DNA from: Candidatus Methylophosphatis haderslevensis
GTDB taxonomy: Bacteria > Pseudomonadota > Gammaproteobacteria > Burkholderiales > Rhodocyclaceae
DNA length: 64,000 bases
Direction of reading: 5' to 3'
Assembly (NCBI GenBank): GCA_016711925.1
Contig: JADJSA010000001.1
Location: 620,001-684,000, forward strand
Part shown: positions 27,154-36,056 of the stretch, in pieces
Position numbering within the stretch: the first letter of the stretch is position 1
How the letters are laid out: each line of letters opens with the position of its first letter
Notes under the pieces: generated by a model
Databases searched by the model: none
What the model saw: the letters and a program-made list of their open reading frames with translations, nothing else
Told to the model about the DNA's origin: nothing
Translations under genes and position numbers: made by a program

Positions 27154-27491
27154 GCTGATCCAAGATCCCCGGTCGGTCGAGAGCCGGATTACAAATGAGG
27201 CCAAAGAATACTCCGGTGTCGCGCCAAGCCAGCGGTGTTCAATGACACGCAGAATGAGCCTTGGCGGGGTCGGCTACCGAACGGCAGCCGTGCCTTGACC
27301 GTCGTCCCGCCAGTTCGCTGGCTCCTGGTCCGCACCCAACTCGGAGCGATTACGCGCGCGAGGGCCGCCTCGCCACGGCAGTTGCACGTGCTCGATGCGG
27401 CGCTCCCGGTTCATTCGGAATGACCCGACACGCCGCGCTGATGTGCGTCCACTGAATGACCGTGCGAGCCCCGAACCCGCGGCCGGACCGC
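27154..27491. other. Intergenic stretch between fdsA end and the VIT gene
   Basis: 338 bases with no supported gene. Short frames here have no family resemblance. The stretch should hold the VIT promoter and the end of the formate dehydrogenase transcript, but no clear promoter or hairpin with a T-tract was seen. Confidence 0.5.
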
Positions 27492-30299
27492 CTATACCGG
27501 ATTGGGGTGCGTCGCTTGTCCGCCGCCGTAGCTGGACAAATCGGTCGGCGTGCCGCCCTTCGCCACGCGAACGGCACAGTATTTGAATTCCGGGATCTTG
27601 CCGAACGGATCGAGCGCCGGATTGGTAAGCCGATTTACCGCCGCTTCGTAGTAGCAGAAAGGAATGAACACCGCGCCGGTCGGCATTCCCGCATCCTCAC
27701 GCGCGTAGAGCACGATCTCGCCGCGGCGCGACGCGACCGTCACAGTGTCACCGGCCTTGGCTCCGACGTGCGCGAGATCGGCCGGATTCATCGTCACCAC
27801 TGCATGCGGTTCGATGCTGTCCAGCACGTGGGAGCGCCGCGTCATCGATCCGGTGTGCCAGTGCTCGAGTTGGCGTCCCGTGATCAGCACCAGCGGATAG
27901 ACGTCGTCCGGCTGTTCGTTGGCCGAAATCAACCCGGCAGCGACGAAGCGGCCGCGCCCGTCCGCAGTTGGGAACGATTCGGTAAACACAACGGACTGGC
28001 CCGGATCGCCTTCCTGCTCGCACGGGTAAGTCACCGCGTCTTCGGCCTCCAGCCGTTGCCAGGTGATGCCGGCAATCGACGGCATGGCTCTACGCATCTC
28101 GTCGAAAACGTCCGCCACCCCCGCATAGCGCCAGCCCAGTCCGAGCCGGCCCGCCATTTGCTGGATGATCCACAAGTCTTCGCGCGCCTCGCCCGGGCAG
28201 TCGATCGCCTTGCGGCCCAACTGAAGCGTTCGGTCCGTGTTGGTGAACGTGCCGGTCTTTTCCGGAAACGCCGAGGCCGGCAACACCACGTCGGCCAGAT
28301 AGGCGGTTTCGGTAAGGAAGATGTCCTGCACCACCAGGCAGTCGAGCATCGCCATCGCCTCGCGGGCGTGGTTGGCATCCGGATCGGACATCGCCGGGTT
28401 CTCGCCCATGATGTACATGCCCTTGATGATACCGGCATAGGTCGCGTCCATGATCTCGACCACCGTCAAACCGGGCTTCGGATCTAACGAGGCGCCCCAG
28501 AGACGCTCGAACTTCTGCCGCACCGCGTCGTTGTCGACACGCTGATAGTCGGGAAATACCATCGGGATCAGGCCGGCGTCGGAGGCCCCCTGCACGTTGT
28601 TCTGCCCGCGCAGCGGATGCAGCCCCGTGCCTGGTCGGCCAATCTGTCCGGTCATCATCGACAGCGCGATCAGACAGCGGGCGTTGTCGGTGCCGTGCAC
28701 ATGCTGCGAGACGCCCATTCCCCAAAGAATCATGGAGCCCTTCGACTTCGCGTACAGGCGCGCGACCGTGCGGAGAGTCTCGGCATCGATGCCGCAGATC
28801 GGCGCCATCGCTTCCGGACTGAAGGCCTTGACATTGCGCTTGATCTGCTCGAAGCCCGAGGTGCGGTCGGCAATGAACGCCGTGTCGACCAGGCCCTCCG
28901 CAACGATGACGTGCATCATCGCATTGAGCATCGCGACATCGGTGTCCGGCTTGAACTGCAGGAAGTGAGTGGCAAAGCGCGCAAGCTCCGACCGCCGCGG
29001 ATCGGCGACCACCAGCCTGGCGCCCGCGCGCACCGCGTTCTTGATCCAGGTGGCGGCAACCGGGTGATTGACTGTCGGATTGGCGCCGATGATGAAGATC
29101 ACTTCGGCCTGCGCAACGTCGCGCACCGGGTTCGATACCGCACCCGAACCCAATCCCTCGAGCAGTGCTACCACGCTGGAGGCATGACAAAGGCGTGTGC
29201 AGTGATCGACGTTGTTCGAGCGGAATCCGGTGCGCACGAGCTTCTGGAACAGGTATGCCTCTTCGTTGCTGCCCTTGGCGGAACCGAATCCGGCCAGCGC
29301 GTGCACGCCGATCTCGTCGCGAATGCGCCGCAGCGAACCCGCCGCAAGGTCGAGCGCCTCCTCCCAGCTTGCCTCACGGAACACCGACTGCCAGTTGGCG
29401 GGATCGACGCTGAAGTCCTTGCTCTTTGGCACGCCCGGCTTGCGTATCAGCGGACGCGTCAGGCGATGCGGATGATGTGCGTAATCGAAACCGAAGCGCC
29501 CCTTTACGCAAAGGCGCGACTCGTTGGCCGGGCCGTCGCGTCCGCTGACCTGCACGATGCGATTGTCCTTGACGTGGTAAGTCAGTTGGCAGCCCACGCC
29601 GCAATAGGGGCAGACCGAATCCACCAGCTTGTCGGCGACTTCGAGTCCGACCTTGCCTGATGGCATGAGCGCGCCTGTCGGACACGCCTGCACGCATTCG
29701 CCGCATGCCACACAGGTCGAGGCGCCCATCGGATCGTCGATATCGAAGACGATCTTCGATTGCGCGCCGCGGAACGCATAACCGATGACATCGTTGTTCT
29801 GCACCTCCCGACATGCGCGCACGCAGCGGGTACACTGGATGCAGGCATCGAGATTCACGGTCATCGCCGGGTGGGAGGCATCGCTCGCAATTTGCGCGCG
29901 ACCCGGGAAGCGCGGCGCCTTGACCCCGAGCTTGTTCGACCACAGGTCAAGCTCCGAGTCCAGCTTGCCGGGCTGCTCGGGCATGTCGGCGTTGAGCAAC
30001 TCCAGCACCAGCTTTTGCGAGTGGCGTGCGCGTTCGCTCGTGGCGTTAACCTGCATGCCGGGCGCCGGCGTGCGACAGCACGACGGGGCGAGAACGCGCT
30101 CGCCGGCGATCTCGACCACACAGGCGCGACAATTGCCGTCGGCACGGTAGCCGTCCTTGTAGCAAAGGTGAGGTATTTCGATTCCGTAGCGCTTGGCGGT
30201 CTGCAGGATGGTTTCGCCGGGTGCCGCCTGCAGCTTGCGGCCGTCGAGCGAAAACTCGATGGATTGCGCCATTGCGCCGGCCTCGACGGATGCATTCAT
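27492..30299 (-). CDS. fdsA: NAD-dependent formate dehydrogenase, molybdopterin alpha subunit
   Basis: Catalytic subunit that oxidises formate to CO2 on a molybdenum or tungsten bis-pterin centre in the cytoplasm, the last step of C1 oxidation. 935 aa. An N-terminal NuoG-like [2Fe-2S] region carries HLCYKDGYRADGNCRAC. Two [4Fe-4S] ferredoxin motifs (CIQCTRCVRAC, CVACGECVQACPTGA) and the catalytic-domain cluster CPYCGVGC follow. The metal ligand is Cys in NVDHCTRLCHASSV, so this is the Cys rather than selenocysteine form. A C-terminal molybdopterin-dinucleotide domain ends the protein. It lies 31 bases after its NADH-side partner, the order of fdh1B-fdh1A in Methylorubrum. Confidence 0.94.
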   Translation of the reverse strand: MNASVEAGAMAQSIEFSLDGRKLQAAPGETILQTAKRYGIEIPHLCYKDGYRADGNCRACVVEIAGERVLAPSCCRTPAPGMQVNATSERARHSQKLVLELLNADMPEQPGKLDSELDLWSNKLGVKAPRFPGRAQIASDASHPAMTVNLDACIQCTRCVRACREVQNNDVIGYAFRGAQSKIVFDIDDPMGASTCVACGECVQACPTGALMPSGKVGLEVADKLVDSVCPYCGVGCQLTYHVKDNRIVQVSGRDGPANESRLCVKGRFGFDYAHHPHRLTRPLIRKPGVPKSKDFSVDPANWQSVFREASWEEALDLAAGSLRRIRDEIGVHALAGFGSAKGSNEEAYLFQKLVRTGFRSNNVDHCTRLCHASSVVALLEGLGSGAVSNPVRDVAQAEVIFIIGANPTVNHPVAATWIKNAVRAGARLVVADPRRSELARFATHFLQFKPDTDVAMLNAMMHVIVAEGLVDTAFIADRTSGFEQIKRNVKAFSPEAMAPICGIDAETLRTVARLYAKSKGSMILWGMGVSQHVHGTDNARCLIALSMMTGQIGRPGTGLHPLRGQNNVQGASDAGLIPMVFPDYQRVDNDAVRQKFERLWGASLDPKPGLTVVEIMDATYAGIIKGMYIMGENPAMSDPDANHAREAMAMLDCLVVQDIFLTETAYLADVVLPASAFPEKTGTFTNTDRTLQLGRKAIDCPGEAREDLWIIQQMAGRLGLGWRYAGVADVFDEMRRAMPSIAGITWQRLEAEDAVTYPCEQEGDPGQSVVFTESFPTADGRGRFVAAGLISANEQPDDVYPLVLITGRQLEHWHTGSMTRRSHVLDSIEPHAVVTMNPADLAHVGAKAGDTVTVASRRGEIVLYAREDAGMPTGAVFIPFCYYEAAVNRLTNPALDPFGKIPEFKYCAVRVAKGGTPTDLSSYGGGQATHPNPV

Positions 30300-30330
30300 T
30301 TCGCTTTTCCTGAGTCGTGAACCATGCTTC

Positions 30331-32019
30331 TCAGCCGATCTCGTGCGGGAAATACTTGATCACGCAGCGGATCGGATTGGGCGCAGCCTGACCGAGGCCG
30401 CAGATCGAAGCATCGGCCATCGCGCGCGACAAATCTTCGAGCAGGAGCGCATCCCATTTTTCCGCCGCCATCAGGCGCAGCGCCTTGTCGGTGCCGACAC
30501 GGCACGGCGTGCATTGCCCGCAGGATTCATCTGCGAAGAAATGTATCAGGTTGCGCGCCGCCTCCTTTGCGCTGTCGTGCTGCGAAAGGATCACTACACC
30601 CGCCGAACCGATGAAGCAGCCGTGCTCATGCAGGGTATCGAAGTCGAGCGGAATATCGCTCATCGATGCCGGCAGTATGCCGCCCGACGCACCGCCCGGC
30701 AGATAGGCATACAACCGGTGCCCGTCGACCATGCCGCCGCAATACTCGTCGATCAATTCGCGCACCGTGATCCCGGCCGGCGCCAGGTGGACGCCGGGAT
30801 TTTTCACACGGCCGGAAACGGAGAACGAGCGCAAGCCCCAGCGTCCGTTGCGCCCGTGGCTTGAGAACCACTGCGCTCCCTGCTCGATGATGTCGCGTAC
30901 CCAGTAAAGGGTTTCCATGTTGTGCTGGAGCGTCGGCCGGCCGAACAGCCCGACCTGGGCCACATACGGAGGACGCAGGCGCGGCATGCCGCGCTTGCCT
31001 TCGATCGACTCGATCATGGCCGACTCTTCGCCGCAGATGTAGGCACCTGCCCCCCGGCGCAAGTCGATCGGGGGAAGCGCGCAAGGCGGATCGGCCTTGA
31101 GCGCGGCCAATTCGCGCGTAAGGATGTCGCGTACCTGGGCGTATTCGTCGCGCAGGTATACGAAGACTTCGCCGATCCCCGCGCACCAGGCGGCGATCAG
31201 CATGCCCTCGAAAAAACGATGCGGGTCGCGTTCGAGGTACCAGCGGTCCTTGAAGGTACCCGGCTCGCCTTCGTCGATATTCACTGCCATCAACCGCGGC
31301 GCGGGTTCGTTGCGCACGATGCGCCACTTGCGGCCCGACGGAAAGCCTGCGCCGCCGAGCCCGCGCAATCCGGAATCATCGAGCGCGGCAATCACCGAAT
31401 CATGGTCGCGACGACCGCCGACGAGTTCCTGAAACAGTCGATAGCCGCCAGCCTTGCGGTACGCCTTGTAGTCGATGTAGTCGGCCGGTTCTGGCTCGAC
31501 CTTGCCGGCGCGCACCGCGGCCTCGACGGATTCGATCGTCGCGGCGGGAACCGGGCAGCGCCCGACCACTACCGCGGGCGCCTGCTCGCAACGACCGACA
31601 CAGGGCGCAGGGATCACCCGCACGTCACGGCCGAGTATCTGCGGCAGCCGATCGAGCAGCGCATCTGCCCCGGCCATCTTGCACGAAAGGGTCTCGCACA
31701 CCCGAACCGTCAACGCCGGCGGCGCGGCCTCACCCTCTTTCACCACATCGAAATGGTGATAGAAGGTCGCAACCTCGAAGACCTCTGTCTGCGAGAGCCG
31801 GAGTTCGGCGGCCAGCGCCACCAGGTGACCCGCCGAAAGATGGCCGCAGGTGTCCTGAATGCGATGGAGATACTCGATCAGAAGATCGCGGCGTCGCGGT
31901 CCGCCGCCGAGCAGTCGGCGAACTTGTTCAGCCGCCGCCGGATCGACGGTCCGGCCTTTTTGCGTACCCCGCACCTTGGTGCGCAGTCGATCAAATGGAA
32001 CTACGGTAGTGGTGGACAT
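30331..32019 (-). CDS. fdsB: Formate dehydrogenase beta subunit, NuoE-NuoF fusion
   Basis: Passes electrons from the formate-oxidising subunit to NAD+. ATG at 32019 (MSTTTVVPFDRLRTKV) gives 562 aa. Residues about 20-165 are NuoE-like with [2Fe-2S] ligands in CETLSCKMAG and CVGRCEQAP. From about 195 the NuoF part has the FMN/NADH loops GLRGLGGAGFPSGRKW and ICGEESAMIES, then the [4Fe-4S] motif ESCGQCTPCR. The fusion replaces the separate gamma and beta subunits of Fds enzymes and resembles Fdh1B of Methylorubrum extorquens. No FdsC/FdsD maturation genes lie nearby. Confidence 0.92.
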   Translation of the reverse strand: MSTTTVVPFDRLRTKVRGTQKGRTVDPAAAEQVRRLLGGGPRRRDLLIEYLHRIQDTCGHLSAGHLVALAAELRLSQTEVFEVATFYHHFDVVKEGEAAPPALTVRVCETLSCKMAGADALLDRLPQILGRDVRVIPAPCVGRCEQAPAVVVGRCPVPAATIESVEAAVRAGKVEPEPADYIDYKAYRKAGGYRLFQELVGGRRDHDSVIAALDDSGLRGLGGAGFPSGRKWRIVRNEPAPRLMAVNIDEGEPGTFKDRWYLERDPHRFFEGMLIAAWCAGIGEVFVYLRDEYAQVRDILTRELAALKADPPCALPPIDLRRGAGAYICGEESAMIESIEGKRGMPRLRPPYVAQVGLFGRPTLQHNMETLYWVRDIIEQGAQWFSSHGRNGRWGLRSFSVSGRVKNPGVHLAPAGITVRELIDEYCGGMVDGHRLYAYLPGGASGGILPASMSDIPLDFDTLHEHGCFIGSAGVVILSQHDSAKEAARNLIHFFADESCGQCTPCRVGTDKALRLMAAEKWDALLLEDLSRAMADASICGLGQAAPNPIRCVIKYFPHEIG

Positions 32020-32247
32020 GAAAACGCACTGCAAAGGGTAGGAATCGAAATCGCGCTCGCCAGTCTCGACAGGCGTCGCACAACTCAACTTGTACAGCCC
32101 TAGCAACCCGTGTGCCACGCAAGTTGCGGTTCGGCTCGCTCTGCGACGATGGTCCCGAATCGGCCAGGGACAGATCTTCGGGTTCCGTGTTGCGTCCCCG
32201 CGTCACGATGCTGTCACGCAAGCGGAACAGTCGCCGCACGGGCGCGC

Positions 32248-33246
32248 CTATCGCGCAAGGTCCTCGGCTTCGACCTTCAGGTAGGTGAAATGGACGTTGC
32301 GCGCATGCTGTGCAGCGTACAGCGCCCAGTGCGAATACCCGGTCAATTCGGCCTCCCGGGCAGCTTCCTGCATCGGCACACCCCTTTCATACGCCTGTTC
32401 CACCGCCGCCCTGAGATCGGCCAGGTAGCGCGCGGATTCTAGCGATCGCGGCGGTTCGACGACCGGCCCGTGCGCCGGCACCAGCATCGATGCCGACGAT
32501 CCGGCAATCGCGTTCAACGCGTTCTGCCAGTTCTCCAGATCCGCGTTGCGCACGTCCGGAACGCGATTGACGCTCACCAGTTCGCCGCAGAACAAGACGC
32601 CGCTGTTTTTATCGAACAGCGCGACGCTGCCGGCCTGGAACGTCGTGCCATAGTGAACGAGCTCGAATTCGCGGCCGCCGACCCGAAGCGATTGCGTGTG
32701 GTCGATCAGTCGGGTCGGTCGTGCAAGCCCTGCCGCCCCCATGCGCCGCGCGCCGACGGAGCGACGCGCGTTGCGAATGCAGGTGGGGCAGTTGTAAGCC
32801 ATGAAACGGTCGGTTTCGCGGTGCGCCAGGATCGGTACATTGCGTCGCACAAACGATCGATTGCCCAGCACATGATCCGGTGTGGCCTGCAGATTGATCG
32901 CCAGCACGACCGGCCTGGCGGTCACCGCACGAATCGCCGATAGCATCGCCTCGCCCTGGGATTCGCTCGCGCCGCTGCCGACGGCGATCACGCCCGAGCG
33001 CCCGACGATGAAGCCCAGGTTGCTGACGAAACCGCGATTCCCGGGCGAAGCCGCCTCGTTCGGCGCAATCGCGACGAAAACGCCGCTAGCGATCTTCTGG
33101 AACTTGATCCCGCCCGCGAACGCGCAGGGCGCCGCAACGCTCAAAGCCAGTCCGAGCCACGCGGCAGATCTCGAACACGCGCGCAAGCCTTTTGCGAACC
33201 GCCGTTGTACCGGGCGGTTAAGCATGGGCATAATCGCGCGCTTCAT
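32248..33246 (-). CDS. Metallo-beta-lactamase-fold exported protein with degenerate zinc motif (quinoprotein relay type 1)
   Basis: About 332 aa from ATG 33246, with an Arg-rich N-terminus and a signal peptide (AAWLGLALSVAAPCAFA). The fold is clear from the NLGFIVGRSGVIAVGSG strand region and LVPAHGPV. Where the HxHxDH zinc motif should be, the sequence reads NLQATPDHVLGN: two His are replaced (Q120, T122) while D124 and H125 remain. A CPTC pair lies near residue 160. It resembles families named quinoprotein relay system zinc metallohydrolase, and SoxH. It is convergent with nothing and divergent from the small Cys-containing protein. The chemistry is unknown and may not be hydrolytic. Confidence 0.75.
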   Translation of the reverse strand: MKRAIMPMLNRPVQRRFAKGLRACSRSAAWLGLALSVAAPCAFAGGIKFQKIASGVFVAIAPNEAASPGNRGFVSNLGFIVGRSGVIAVGSGASESQGEAMLSAIRAVTARPVVLAINLQATPDHVLGNRSFVRRNVPILAHRETDRFMAYNCPTCIRNARRSVGARRMGAAGLARPTRLIDHTQSLRVGGREFELVHYGTTFQAGSVALFDKNSGVLFCGELVSVNRVPDVRNADLENWQNALNAIAGSSASMLVPAHGPVVEPPRSLESARYLADLRAAVEQAYERGVPMQEAAREAELTGYSHWALYAAQHARNVHFTYLKVEAEDLAR

Positions 33247-33292
33247 GGCCGCCAGCCGGGCCCGACAAAGAAACACAAACGAGGAGAAACCG

Positions 33293-33655
33293 ATGCGCAT
33301 GCTGCACAAGACCCTTCTGCTGGCCGTACTGGCCAGTCTGGGCACGGTTGCCCGGGGCGAGGAAACCCGGGCCAACGACTTCCCGACCACCGACCGGGTT
33401 GAATTCGTACTCGAATGCATGAATCGCAACGGCGGCGAGCCGCAATACATTTACAAGTGCTCATGCGCAGTCGACGAAGTCGCCAAGGCCTACAAGTACG
33501 ACGATTATGTCGAAGCCGCTACCGTCGCCCGCTACCGCAACGCCGGCGGCGAACGCACCGGCATTTTCCGCGACCCGGACGAAATGAAGAAGCTGAACAA
33601 GGATTACACCGCGGTGCTGGCATCCGCGCGCAAGACCTGCGGCCTGCAGCGCTGA
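33293..33655 (+). CDS. Small exported Cys-containing protein, unknown function
   Basis: 120-aa protein with a strong GAGGAG ribosome site and signal peptide (MRMLHKTLLLAVLASLGTVA). The mature part has Cys residues in FVLECMNRNGG, YKCSCAVDEVA and KTCGLQR, enough for two disulfides, and a helical, charged C-terminal half. I do not recognise a characterised homologue. It is the only plus-strand gene inside the Sox-like block, divergent from the type 1 metallohydrolase, with which it probably shares a regulatory region. Confidence 0.75.
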   Translation: MRMLHKTLLLAVLASLGTVARGEETRANDFPTTDRVEFVLECMNRNGGEPQYIYKCSCAVDEVAKAYKYDDYVEAATVARYRNAGGERTGIFRDPDEMKKLNKDYTAVLASARKTCGLQR

Positions 33656-33677
33656 AACGCGACCGCTGGATCTGCAA

Positions 33678-34520
33678 TCACGAGCCGGCGGTCTTTCCGG
33701 GTCTGACCTGAATCGAACTCTCGAACTTCAGTTGATTGGAATCGACCACCTCGGCCTTCAATTCGCCCGGACCGCTCGGAACGAAGTAGAAGCGCACGTT
33801 GGGATTCTCGCTGATGGTGAAATCCACCTCGGCCGACATCACGGGTTTGCCGCCGTAGGTGACGTCGATCTTGCGCACGAAATGGGCGGGCGTGAACAAG
33901 CGCGTCACCTGATCCATTGCCAATCCCGACAGATTGGGGTGGCTGATCATCAACTGCGCGAGCGTCGCTTCGCCGGGTTTCACGTCGCTCTCGAGGCGAA
34001 ACTTCATCTTGCCGAGACGCGCCATCGATTCTTCGAGATCCTTGCCGGCGGGCGCCGAGCAGCCGCCGGAGGCCTTGACGTAATTGGTTGTCATGAAAAG
34101 CCTGCCGTCGCTCATCTCGGCGATGGCGCGCACGTTCGTGTACTCCTCGATGCGTATTCGCGTCTCGATGTCGGCGCGGCCGCTTTCAGGCGTGAAGGTA
34201 AAAACCGCACCCAGCGGCGACGGGTTGTGGTCGACCACGAGGTAGACTTTCCTGACGTAGGATGACGCGGTATGTGGCAGCTTGGTGCGGATCGCGATCG
34301 GCACCACGGCCGCATCCTCGGCGCGGGTCGGCGTGTCGAGTTCGAGCACCGCCGCCGCATTCTCGTCGATGGTGCGACCCGCAAACAACGACTGGCGGAT
34401 CATCTCCCAATTGTTCGCCGTCGGCTTGTCCTGCGCCGCGGCCGACCCGGCGAGCCCCAGAACAAGGGTCAGCCCGGCAAGCGAAACCCGTGCAATGACT
34501 GCAATTCGGCCATTCTTCAT
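33678..34520 (-). CDS. Quinoprotein-associated fused SoxYZ-like sulfur-carrier protein
   Basis: 280-aa exported protein (signal peptide to about residue 29). The N-terminal two-thirds is SoxY-like and carries a single conserved Cys, C154, in KASGGCSAPAG. In SoxY the carrier Cys is at the extreme C-terminus in GGCGG. The C-terminal third (about 165-280) is SoxZ-like (LMISHPNLSGLAMDQ, ENPNVRFYFVPSGPGELKAEVVD). Fusion of both parts defines the quinoprotein dehydrogenase-associated SoxYZ-like carriers. It is in line with two MBL-fold proteins, a cytochrome and a SoxC-like enzyme. Its cargo is not established. Confidence 0.87.
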   Translation of the reverse strand: MKNGRIAVIARVSLAGLTLVLGLAGSAAAQDKPTANNWEMIRQSLFAGRTIDENAAAVLELDTPTRAEDAAVVPIAIRTKLPHTASSYVRKVYLVVDHNPSPLGAVFTFTPESGRADIETRIRIEEYTNVRAIAEMSDGRLFMTTNYVKASGGCSAPAGKDLEESMARLGKMKFRLESDVKPGEATLAQLMISHPNLSGLAMDQVTRLFTPAHFVRKIDVTYGGKPVMSAEVDFTISENPNVRFYFVPSGPGELKAEVVDSNQLKFESSIQVRPGKTAGS

Positions 34521-34587
34521 GTGCTGTCTCCTGTGGGTGCCGCGCTCCTGCGTCGAGGCGCGACTTTATCATTGAAACCTGATTGAC

Positions 34588-35520
34588 CTAATCTTCCCAT
34601 TCCAGTTCCGCAAAAGCGGCGGTCACGTTGCGACGATGATAGTCGTCGAACAGTTGCCATCGTCCGCGTTCGCTCGCGCCGACCTCGGCCACCGCTTGCT
34701 GGATGGTCCGCCCGGCCCTGATCGCCGCCCGCGTCTGATCGAGCACCAGCGACAGGTACTCATGCAGCCGCGTAACGGCTTGCGGCCAGTTCGCCCCGGC
34801 CTCGCCGTGTCCGGCGACGACATAGGCCGGTTCCGGCCGGCGCAGTTCCGCCAGCACTTTCAGCCAGCCGCGCAGGCTGCCATCGATCGATGGAATCCGC
34901 TCGACGAACAGCAGGTCGCCGGCAAACAGCGTGCGCGTCGAGCGGTCGAATACGCTCAGGTCGTTGTCGGTATGCGCGGTCGGCCAGGCCCGCAGCAGGA
35001 GCGTGCGGCCGCCCAGGTCGATCTCCTTGGTGTCGGAAACTGTCATGGTCGGCAACACGACCCGCGTCCCCGCGGCGGCCTCGCCGAGTTCCTGTCGAAT
35101 CCGTTCGAGATAGCCGCGCTCGCGCGCTGTCAGGGCGGCAGCCAGCTTGGCATGCCCGACCACGGTCGCGCCGGCAGCCTCCGCGACGAACGCCGCGTTG
35201 CCGAAGACGTGATCGGGATGCATGTGCGTGTTGATCACGTAACAGACCGGCAGCGCGGAAACCTTGCGCAGCGCCGCCAGCAGCCGCATCCCGGCTGCAC
35301 GGCTGCCGCCGCTGTCGATCACCGCCACACATCTTTCCCCGACGATGAAACCGACATTGGCGATCGAGCCGAGGTTTTCGGCCGAGGCCTCGCCATGGAC
35401 GCCGGCATGCACGAAAACACCCGGCGCAACCTCGGCAACCGGCAGTGGCGAAGCATCGCCTGCCGCGCCTGCGGCGCCGGGCCATGGCAACAGCCACGTC
35501 AGCAGCCAAAGCCACCTCAC
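34588..35520 (-). CDS. Metallo-beta-lactamase-fold exported hydrolase (quinoprotein relay type 2 / SoxH-like)
   Basis: 310 aa from a GTG at 35520 that overlaps the cytochrome stop as GTGA; the longer frame upstream is only the cytochrome gene read out of phase. A short signal segment (WLWLLTWLLPWPGAAG) precedes the fold. The zinc motif is canonical: THMHPDH with H99, H101, D103 and H104, then PTAHTDND and VAGHGEAG for the remaining ligands. It is a paralogue of the type 1 protein at 32.2 kb that lacks this motif. SoxH of thiosulfate oxidisers is a related family; substrate unknown. Confidence 0.82.
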   Translation of the reverse strand: MRWLWLLTWLLPWPGAAGAAGDASPLPVAEVAPGVFVHAGVHGEASAENLGSIANVGFIVGERCVAVIDSGGSRAAGMRLLAALRKVSALPVCYVINTHMHPDHVFGNAAFVAEAAGATVVGHAKLAAALTARERGYLERIRQELGEAAAGTRVVLPTMTVSDTKEIDLGGRTLLLRAWPTAHTDNDLSVFDRSTRTLFAGDLLFVERIPSIDGSLRGWLKVLAELRRPEPAYVVAGHGEAGANWPQAVTRLHEYLSLVLDQTRAAIRAGRTIQQAVAEVGASERGRWQLFDDYHRRNVTAAFAELEWED

Positions 35521-36056
35521 CGCGGCTTCTCCGGCTGCACAGCGTCGATCCAGACGAACCCGTCGCGGTTGGGCATGCGCACCGCCGGCAAACTGCGCGC
35601 GTCGAGCGCCTCGTCGGCGCCGACGATCCCGTTCAGGTAGAGCAGGAACGCGGTAACCGCGTAGGTGTCGTCGGCGCTCAGGGAGCCCGGCGCATCCATC
35701 GGCATCGCGCGGCGGGTGAAAGCGAACAGCGTCGTCGCGGACGGCCAGTAATTGCCCACCGCCTTGTCTGCATCCGACCCGGTCAGCGGCCCGCGGCCGA
35801 CCAGATGACCGCCGGAGCCCCCCTCGCCGCGCTCGCCGTGGCAGGACGCGCACTTCTGCTGATAGACCAGGCGTCCGTCGCCAGCCGAACCGCGGCCCTC
35901 GGGCAGGCCGCGACCGTCCGGATAGATGCTCGTATTGCGTGCCGCCACCGATTGCGCCGACACCGGGCTGCCGAGACCGGGTCCCTCGATCCGGTCGGCC
36001 GCCAGCGCGGGCAGGCCGAGGCACGCTACCCAAAGCGCATGGCTAGCGATAGACAT
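35517..36056 (-). CDS. Exported monohaem cytochrome c, SoxX/SoxD-like
   Basis: 179-aa periplasmic cytochrome with a signal peptide (MSIASHALWVACLGLPALA) and one haem-binding CASCHG motif near residue 72. A later MPMDAPGSL supplies a likely axial Met. The C-terminal part resembles the cytochromes paired with SoxC-type sulfite or sulfane dehydrogenases. It overlaps the upstream molybdoenzyme gene by 14 bases, so it is probably that enzyme's electron acceptor. Confidence 0.83.
   Translation of the reverse strand: MSIASHALWVACLGLPALAADRIEGPGLGSPVSAQSVAARNTSIYPDGRGLPEGRGSAGDGRLVYQQKCASCHGERGEGGSGGHLVGRGPLTGSDADKAVGNYWPSATTLFAFTRRAMPMDAPGSLSADDTYAVTAFLLYLNGIVGADEALDARSLPAVRMPNRDGFVWIDAVQPEKPR

Noticed and set aside
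35521..36033. Long N-terminal extension of the second MBL protein
   Set aside because: This stretch is the cytochrome c gene read out of frame; the GTGA overlap at 35520 gives a signal-peptide start.
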